A DNA stretch of 20,048 nt from Gammaproteobacteria bacterium. GTDB taxonomy: Bacteria > Pseudomonadota > Gammaproteobacteria > SZUA-229. The DNA is taken from positions 1 to 20,048 of the forward strand of contig JAPHRB010000113.1 in NCBI GenBank assembly GCA_026197015.1, written 5' to 3'. Every line of letters begins with the position of its first letter. The stretch's first letter is position 1. The notes under the pieces were generated by a model that did not search any database, was not told where the DNA came from, and saw only the letters and a list, made by a program, of their open reading frames with translations. Positions 14,573-20,048 of this stretch are shown here, one piece after another. The translations under genes were made by a program, and so were the position numbers.

Positions 14573-16435
14573 ATGACTGAGATAAATCTTTACCATTTAT
14601 TAAAACAGCAAATTAATGAGCACCTGTCGTCTGTGGATGTTTCCAGCTCACCCTGGAAAGAATTCATGATGGCGGTTGACGGCACTTATCAACAATTTGA
14701 TATAGACCAGCGCACACTTGAACAATCATTAACGCTAAGTGCCGAAGAGCTGGTGCAGGCCAATGATGAAATGAATGCTGTATTTGCAGCAATTCCTGAT
14801 CAGTTATTTCATATTGATTTTGAAGGCAGGGTAATCAGTTATAAGTTAGGCCAAAGTAGTTATCACTATTTGAAAAGTGAAAAACTAATAAATCAGCATA
14901 TAAAAGATATTCTGGATATAGAAGTAGTAGAAAAATTCGAGGTTTCAATCAAGCAGGTTTTAGAGCAGCTTTCAGCAAAAAATTTCGAGTTTGTAATATA
15001 TCACGATAGAAAAATATATTATTACGAAGTGCGAATGATGCCGGTTAAATCGCAGGAAGTGATTGCTCTTGTTCGTGATGTAACAGAACGCAAGGTGGCA
15101 GAAGAGCAGATCGCCTTTTTAGCCTATCATGATAGCCTCACAGCATTACCCAATAGTCGCCTGTTTAAAGATCGCCTTGAGCATGCTATTTCACAGGCAG
15201 AACGAAATAATAAAATATTGGCCATTATGTTTTTAGACCTCGACAGGTTTAAATTAATTAATGACACAATGGGGCATTCTGCAGGTGATGAATTATTAAA
15301 AATAACATCAGAACGATTAATTGAAGCGGTAAGAAAAACGGATTCTGTTGCTATCAATGCAAATGGTAATGCGTCTTCAATCGCGCGATTTGGTGGAGAT
15401 GAATTTACCATATTGCTGGACGATGTTGAAAATATGCAGGCAATTATTCGCATAGCAGAACGTATTGTAGAAAACGTGAGCCAGCCACTGATGTTAGAAA
15501 GGCAGGAAGTTCATATTTCTACCAGCATAGGTATAGCTATCTATCCCGATGATGGAAAGGAAGCAGACGTGATTTTAAAACATGCTGACTCGGCTATGTA
15601 TCATGCAAAAGCTCAGGGTAGAAATAATTTTCAGTTCTTCACGGAAGAGATGAATAAATCCTCAATTGAGTTGTTATCACTAGAAAATAACTTACATAAA
15701 GCATTAGTTCAAAATGAACTGTGTTTATATTATCAGCCACAGGTAAGTGTGATTACCGGGCAGTTAGTTGGTATGGAGGCTTTAATTCGCTGGCAACACC
15801 CGGAGAGAGGTTTTGTTTCACCAGGTGTGTTTATTCCATTGGCCGAAGAAACAGGCATGATAATGCAAATTGGTGAATGGGTTTTTCGCGAGGCCTGCAC
15901 ACAGGGTGTAAGCTGGTTAAAGGCTGGTTACAAGTTAGAAAAAATCTCTGTTAATCTTTCTGCGCGTCAGCTAAAAGATGAAGGTTTGCCGGTTTTAATT
16001 GCCTTGATTTTAGAAGAAACCGGCATGCCTGCCGATAAATTGTGTATTGAATTAACAGAAACCGCATTAATACTCGAGCCGGAAGTCGCGCTTGCTCGAT
16101 TGAAAAAAATAAAAGAGTTAGGTATATCGTTATCATTAGATGACTTTGGTACCGGATACTCGTCTTTAAGTTATTTAAAACGATTCCCTATTGATACCTT
16201 AAAAATTGATCAGGCATTTATTAGAGATGTAAAAGTAGATCATGAAGATGCGGCATTAGTGAAAGCTATTATCGCGATGGCGCATGGTTTAGGTATGGAG
16301 GTGATAGCCGAAGGAGTTGAAATTCAGGAGCAGCTTGAATTTTTAGGTGCCAATGCCTGTGATACTATCCAGGGGTATTTGTTTAGTCGGCCTTTGCCGG
16401 CAAAAGAGATGAGTGGTCTTCTGGTTCAGAGATAG
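14573..16435 (+). CDS. PAS-GGDEF-EAL cyclic-di-GMP turnover protein
   Basis: This 620-residue soluble protein joins a sensor to both c-di-GMP enzymes. An N-terminal helical part (1-65) is followed by a PAS-like domain (about 66-172) ending in RDVTERKVAEEQ, the usual PAS-to-GGDEF linker. The cyclase domain has LAYHDSLTALPN, FLDLDRFKLINDTMGH and an intact GGDEF at 274-278. The phosphodiesterase domain has EAL at 402-404, NLSARQL, ELTET, DDFGTGYSSLSYL and AEGVE, with the expected metal and catalytic residues. So both synthesis and hydrolysis look possible. About 11 extra residues separate RKTD (254-257) from the GGDEF hairpin, which moves the usual RxxD inhibitory site. No membrane segment or signal peptide is seen. 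The ATG at 14573 lacks a clear ribosome-binding site. Confidence 0.93.
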   Translation: MTEINLYHLLKQQINEHLSSVDVSSSPWKEFMMAVDGTYQQFDIDQRTLEQSLTLSAEELVQANDEMNAVFAAIPDQLFHIDFEGRVISYKLGQSSYHYLKSEKLINQHIKDILDIEVVEKFEVSIKQVLEQLSAKNFEFVIYHDRKIYYYEVRMMPVKSQEVIALVRDVTERKVAEEQIAFLAYHDSLTALPNSRLFKDRLEHAISQAERNNKILAIMFLDLDRFKLINDTMGHSAGDELLKITSERLIEAVRKTDSVAINANGNASSIARFGGDEFTILLDDVENMQAIIRIAERIVENVSQPLMLERQEVHISTSIGIAIYPDDGKEADVILKHADSAMYHAKAQGRNNFQFFTEEMNKSSIELLSLENNLHKALVQNELCLYYQPQVSVITGQLVGMEALIRWQHPERGFVSPGVFIPLAEETGMIMQIGEWVFREACTQGVSWLKAGYKLEKISVNLSARQLKDEGLPVLIALILEETGMPADKLCIELTETALILEPEVALARLKKIKELGISLSLDDFGTGYSSLSYLKRFPIDTLKIDQAFIRDVKVDHEDAALVKAIIAMAHGLGMEVIAEGVEIQEQLEFLGANACDTIQGYLFSRPLPAKEMSGLLVQR

Positions 16436-16527
16436 CCGTAAATTCACTGGATTTTTTTCTAATATTGGGTATATGAAATAGAAGCTGCTATGGCATATCC
16501 ACTCTTGTTTTTATAAAGACATAACGC

Positions 16528-17115
16528 TTAAGTTAAAACCAGTACAGGTTTTTTACCTGTGGCAATACGTGTTGTTGCTACTGCCGCATATTCAATTTTT
16601 AATCGACTGTAAACATCGTCCAGTGACATGCTTAATATTTTACTGGTAATAGCACGAATTACGCCTGCGTGTGCAACTAGCAAAACATGCTGCCCTTGAT
16701 ACTGCTCTGTTACCTCTTCATAAACGGCCCATACGCGGTTAGCAAAATCATCTAGAGGTTCGGCTCCTTCTGGTCGATTATTAACCGGATCCAGTAAAAA
16801 ATTTTCCAGCGCATCACCTTCATTGTTTTGTATATCTTCAGGTGTGCGACCCTCCCAGCTGCCAAAACCAATTTCTTTTAAATTATCAACTACTGAATAG
16901 TTGATATTCATGGTGTCAGCCAGAGCTTCGCTAAATTGCAAACATCGTGACAGGGGAGAGCTAATAATATGCTGCCATTGAGGCTTTTCAGGAACCGCGT
17001 CCCACATTTGCTGCCAGCCTACTTCGCTTAAAGGGTCGTCAATACTAAACCCCCGATAACGGCGGCCGCCTTGCGGCTCACCGTGTCGAATAATGTCTAT
17101 GCGTGTTTCACTCAT
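16528..17115 (-). CDS. Histidine phosphatase family protein (CobC/PhoE-like)
   Basis: This is a branch-1 histidine phosphatase of 195 residues. The phospho-accepting His is H11 in the RHGEP motif. R57 lies in SSPLSRC, E82 in EIGFGSWEG, and the second catalytic His is H149 in AHAGVIRAI. These residues fit alpha-ribazole-phosphate phosphatase (CobC) and broad-specificity phosphoglycerate-mutase-like enzymes; sequence alone does not fix the substrate. The ATG at 17113-17115 overlaps the ampE stop as ATGA, which indicates translational coupling. A longer frame from 17160 adds 15 residues inside ampE and is unlikely. It is the last gene of the leftward ampD-ampE operon. Confidence 0.85.
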   Translation of the reverse strand: MSETRIDIIRHGEPQGGRRYRGFSIDDPLSEVGWQQMWDAVPEKPQWQHIISSPLSRCLQFSEALADTMNINYSVVDNLKEIGFGSWEGRTPEDIQNNEGDALENFLLDPVNNRPEGAEPLDDFANRVWAVYEEVTEQYQGQHVLLVAHAGVIRAITSKILSMSLDDVYSRLKIEYAAVATTRIATGKKPVLVLT

Positions 17116-17960
17116 GACATCCAGCCTATTAACGTTAATACGGCAATGAACGCCAGCCATACCACCAGTGTTCTTAATACCAGCGCACGAGCCGAACGAA
17201 TACAGGCTGTTTCTTCACCGGGAGCACAATCTTTAAGCGCACCCTGTCCAGCAGTAATCAGAGTATGGTAGTTACAGTCGTATAAATCTTCCTGTTTGTT
17301 TTTGCCATAGAACTCCTGTTTAGCCCCCTCGTAGTTACCGGTGAGAGCGTAACCCACAGCAACCAGATGCGCAGGTATCCAGCCAAGTACTGCCTGAAAC
17401 TGACGTGCAGCATTTGCTAAAGTCGCACTACGGGTTGAGCGCATGGTGTGTGATGTTAAACGATAAAGTAGTGCGCCAAATGGGCCGAGTAATACAAACC
17501 AGAATATAACGGCAAAGAAACGATCATTAGATTCGTGCAATATAGATCGCATAATTTCCAGGACCTGTTGGTCAGGGTCAGTTGGCGGGTCTTTTTGCAT
17601 TATCGCACTGGCTTCTGCATTAGCTGCGTCTTCGTTGCCGCTTTCTTTTGCTTCAAGGTATCTGTTTACCTGTCTGTTAAGGTCTTTGGGGCCGAGGCAG
17701 AAAGCGAATATGACGAGGCCAAATAACAGGTCTATCAGACCTAATAAACGGCCTGCAAACCAGATCTGTAACAACATAGTTGTTAGCATTATGGGTAACA
17801 GTAAAATTAAAATTGAAGATTTTTGTTGCGAGCCTAAACCGGGAAGTGTTTTTAATAACCAGCGGCTGTAGTTATCAAACCAGTCAAAATTACGATAATT
17901 TTCCAGTATGTCGCTAACACGTTCGAAAATAATCCCAAATAAAATACATATAAGTGCCAT
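17112..17960 (-). CDS. ampE: AmpE-family inner membrane protein
   Basis: AmpE is an inner-membrane protein encoded with AmpD and historically linked to beta-lactamase induction; its biochemical role is not settled. The 282-residue protein has hydrophobic segments at about 1-12, 48-68, 70-90, 148-168 and 260-280. The central NDRFFAVIFWFVLLGPFGALLYRL (145-168) is the family's best signature, and the ARQFQAVLGWIPAHLVAVGYALTG segment also fits. The fold family is related to CobD/CbiB. It starts at ATG 17960, 15 bp after the ampD stop, with AAGG overlapping the gap, and shares an ATGA overlap with the phosphatase gene. No ampC or ampR is in the window. Confidence 0.88.
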   Translation of the reverse strand: MALICILFGIIFERVSDILENYRNFDWFDNYSRWLLKTLPGLGSQQKSSILILLLPIMLTTMLLQIWFAGRLLGLIDLLFGLVIFAFCLGPKDLNRQVNRYLEAKESGNEDAANAEASAIMQKDPPTDPDQQVLEIMRSILHESNDRFFAVIFWFVLLGPFGALLYRLTSHTMRSTRSATLANAARQFQAVLGWIPAHLVAVGYALTGNYEGAKQEFYGKNKQEDLYDCNYHTLITAGQGALKDCAPGEETACIRSARALVLRTLVVWLAFIAVLTLIGWMS

Positions 17961-17975
17961 GTTCAGGGTTTTACC

Positions 17976-18536
17976 TTAGTCAGTTTGTCGGGTTATCAGT
18001 TTTTGTAAGTAATCCCAGTCAAATGCAGGTCCGGGGTCTGTTTTACGCCCGGGAGCAATATCACAGTGGCCGGTTATAGCATTTTTATCGATGTCAGGGT
18101 AGCTTTGCCTTAATTCTTCAAACAAATTTGCCAGTTTTTCGTACTGAACTGGCTCATAAGGGATGTCATCTGTGCCTTCTAACTCAATACCAATGCTAAA
18201 GTCATTACAACCTTCTATGCCGCAATAACTGGAAGCGCCGGCGTGCCAGGCGCGCTTATGAAAAGGAACATATTGAATAATCTCTCCGTCACGACGAATT
18301 AACAGGTGAGAAGATACTTTGAGCTGATAAATATCAGCAAAATAAGGATGCTCAGTTTTATTTAGCTGGTTTGTAAATAACTGAGAGATATACGGGCCAC
18401 CAAATTCACCAGGTGGCAGGCTAATATTATGAACAACGATCAGCCTGATGCTTTCATTGTTTGGGCGATCATCATTGTTCTCTGATGATATTTGAAGTGC
18501 ATTAGCCAGCAATCCTGATTTATTGTTTATTTTCAT
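17976..18536 (-). CDS. ampD: 1,6-anhydro-N-acetylmuramyl-L-alanine amidase AmpD
   Basis: AmpD is a cytosolic zinc amidase that splits the peptide from anhydro-muramyl peptides during cell-wall recycling, and so keeps the AmpR inducer low. The 186-residue protein carries the zinc ligands H36 (IVVHNIS), H157 (GHCDIAPGRKTDPGP) and D167. The catalytic pair is E118 (IGIELEG) and K165. VSSHLLIRRDGEIIQYVPFHKRAWHAG is the conserved amidase_2 core. No signal peptide is present, which fits AmpD rather than the secreted AmiD. It is the first gene of the leftward operon with ampE. The start at 18536 adds about ten residues compared with enteric AmpD. Confidence 0.95.
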   Translation of the reverse strand: MKINNKSGLLANALQISSENNDDRPNNESIRLIVVHNISLPPGEFGGPYISQLFTNQLNKTEHPYFADIYQLKVSSHLLIRRDGEIIQYVPFHKRAWHAGASSYCGIEGCNDFSIGIELEGTDDIPYEPVQYEKLANLFEELRQSYPDIDKNAITGHCDIAPGRKTDPGPAFDWDYLQKLITRQTD

Positions 18537-18748
18537 ATACTTAAAGTCTAACAGTTGAATTTATATTTGGCCATAAAATAAATATTTCACTATGGGTATA
18601 TCTCTTTTCGCTCGATTCTATAAACTATACATTTGATCAGCACCGAAAGTTAATGGCTGCCTGTTTAATGCTATTTACAGTCGATGCGGGCTTATTATGC
18701 AGGCCGATGATCTGCTTTACTCAACCCCTGGCTTAAGTATTAATTTAT

Positions 18749-20048
18749 ATGTCCAATCACCCAGTCAACTCCAGTTTTAACGCCGATGCTCACCCTTTAG
18801 CAGGTTTAAATACACAGCAACGAGCTGCGGCAGAATATATCTCAGGCCCAATGTTGGTATTAGCTGGAGCCGGCAGCGGAAAAACCCGGGTAATTACTCA
18901 AAAAATTGCCTATTTAATTCGCGACTGCGGTATTAAACCTATTCATATTGCGGCGGTAACTTTTACTAATAAAGCCGCCAGGGAAATGAAAGCGCGGGTA
19001 AAAGGCCTGTTAGGTAAAGGCGAGACACGGGGATTAATCGTATCTACATTCCATAATCTTGGCTTGAGAATACTGGGTATTGAATATAAACATCTGGGTT
19101 ATAAATCTGGTTTTAGTGTATTTGATGCAACCGATACCCTGGTATTAATTAAAGGTTTATATGCATCTGAATCATTAAGTAATGTGGATGATGCAGAAGA
19201 TGCCAGGTGGGCTATATCTCGCTGGAAAAATGATTTCATTTCTCCCGAGCAGGCAATTTCCAGTGCAGAAAATGACCTGGAAATAAAACACGCCATGTTG
19301 TATGCGCGTTATCAACGGCAGTTAAAAGCATACAATGCATTTGATTTTGATGACCTGATATTACAACCGGTTGTGTTATTTCAGAAAAATCCAGACGTGC
19401 TCGAGAAATGGCAACATCGAATACATTATTTACTGGTAGATGAATACCAGGATACCAATGCCAGTCAGTATCAGTTGGTGAAATTACTGCTCAGTAATCA
19501 TGGACGTTTAACGGCCGTTGGCGATGATGATCAGTCTGTCTACTCATGGCGTGGTGCGCGTCCTGAAAATCTGGCTTTGTTAAATGAAGATTACCCAAAT
19601 TTAAAATTGATAAAACTTGAGCAAAACTATCGCTCAACATCTCGAATTTTAAAATGCGCTAACCATTTAATTAAAAACAACCCGCATACCTTTGAAAAAC
19701 AACTTTGGTCAGACTTAGGTCTGGGCAGCAATATTCGTATCATAGAATGCCCCGGTGCAGATGGTGAAGCTGAGCGTGTAACGGTTGAATTAAATACACA
19801 TAAATTTCAAAAACGCACAAAATTTGGTGACTATGCCATTTTATATCGAGGCAATCATCAATCACGTATTTTTGAAAAATATCTGCGTGAAATGCAAATA
19901 CCTTATGTCGTAAGCGGTGGCACGTCATTTTTTGAGCGTGCCGAAATAAAAGACATAATGGGGTATCTGCGATTGTTAGCCAATCAGGATGATGATACGG
20001 CTTTTTTACGCATTATAAATACACCTCGCAGAGAGATTGGTGGCAGTA
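18749..20048 (+). CDS. rep: ATP-dependent DNA helicase Rep, N-terminal part, cut by window edge
   Basis: Rep is an SF1A 3'-5' helicase that helps the replisome pass protein roadblocks. The first 433 residues are visible and the frame stays open to the window end. Motif I (Walker A) is AGAGSGKT at 39-46 and motif Ia is TFTNKAAREM. Motif II is VDEYQDTN, motif III GDDDQSVYSWRGARPENL and motif IV LEQNYRSTSRIL. ILYRGNHQSRIFEKYLR, SGGTSFFERAEIKD and NTPRREIG match Rep more closely than UvrD or PcrA. The ATG at 18749 has no Shine-Dalgarno sequence and gives about 18 more N-terminal residues than E. coli Rep. It is divergent from ampD across 212 bp of otherwise featureless sequence. Confidence 0.93.
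   Translation, partial: MSNHPVNSSFNADAHPLAGLNTQQRAAAEYISGPMLVLAGAGSGKTRVITQKIAYLIRDCGIKPIHIAAVTFTNKAAREMKARVKGLLGKGETRGLIVSTFHNLGLRILGIEYKHLGYKSGFSVFDATDTLVLIKGLYASESLSNVDDAEDARWAISRWKNDFISPEQAISSAENDLEIKHAMLYARYQRQLKAYNAFDFDDLILQPVVLFQKNPDVLEKWQHRIHYLLVDEYQDTNASQYQLVKLLLSNHGRLTAVGDDDQSVYSWRGARPENLALLNEDYPNLKLIKLEQNYRSTSRILKCANHLIKNNPHTFEKQLWSDLGLGSNIRIIECPGADGEAERVTVELNTHKFQKRTKFGDYAILYRGNHQSRIFEKYLREMQIPYVVSGGTSFFERAEIKDIMGYLRLLANQDDDTAFLRIINTPRREIGGS

Noticed and set aside
16544..16560. Hairpin ACAGGT/ACCTGT near the phosphatase stop as a terminator
   Set aside because: It is inside the coding sequence, short, and has no T-run in a useful position.
17116..17160. Longer phosphatase reading from 17160
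   Set aside because: The extra 15 residues lie in ampE, whereas ATG 17115 gives the ATGA coupling and the normal short lead before RHG.

Overview
The window reads as a chromosomal segment of an AT-rich gammaproteobacterium. The lineage call rests on the gene set: an LpxL/WaaA/KdkA lipid A-Kdo group, the tolC-pcm-thiC neighbourhood, an ampD-ampE pair, a Rep-type helicase, a bacterial Bpt aminoacyltransferase and a cobalamin-dependent MetH. The genus cannot be named from this. I see no rRNA, tRNA, CRISPR array, insertion sequence or phage gene. Most of the window is conserved housekeeping sequence.

Layout. Position 1-462 (-) is the N-terminal part of bpt, cut by the window edge. It is divergent from metH (624-4325, +), which is followed closely by a membrane fatty-acid desaturase-like gene (+). 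A small two-helix membrane protein (5277-5645, -) comes next. A gene-poor stretch of about 1.17 kb (5646-6814) holds one doubtful ORF and, near 6478-6725, a compact group of DnaA-box sequences beside a very AT-rich segment with an IHF-consensus site. The envelope block follows: kdkA (+, 6815-7579) converges on a leftward series of pcm-like, tolC, lpxL and waaA (12252 down to 7810). A TPP riboswitch (12367-12502) leads thiC (+). After thiC comes a PAS-GGDEF-EAL protein (+). Then a tight leftward operon runs ampD, ampE, histidine phosphatase (18536 down to 16528). The window ends inside rep (+, from 18749).

How the genes work together. LpxL acylates the Kdo2-lipid A precursor, WaaA adds Kdo and KdkA phosphorylates Kdo, so three enzymes of inner-core endotoxin assembly sit together beside the outer-membrane channel TolC. 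AmpD recycles peptidoglycan fragments, and AmpE is its usual membrane partner. MetH needs cobalamin and makes methionine; ThiC makes the thiamine pyrimidine and is controlled by its product through the riboswitch. The GGDEF-EAL protein has intact motifs for both making and breaking c-di-GMP.

The most unusual signal is the DnaA-box/IHF/AT-rich cluster at about 6478-6725. It has the architecture of a replication origin or a DnaA-titrating/reactivating site, but none of the usual oriC neighbour genes (dnaA, dnaN, mnmG, rpmH) are present. Other points worth a look are a pcm homologue without the canonical substrate-loop motif, a possible 44-residue membrane peptide gene between kdkA and waaA, and a hairpin between tolC and lpxL whose T-tract faces the wrong strand for tolC.
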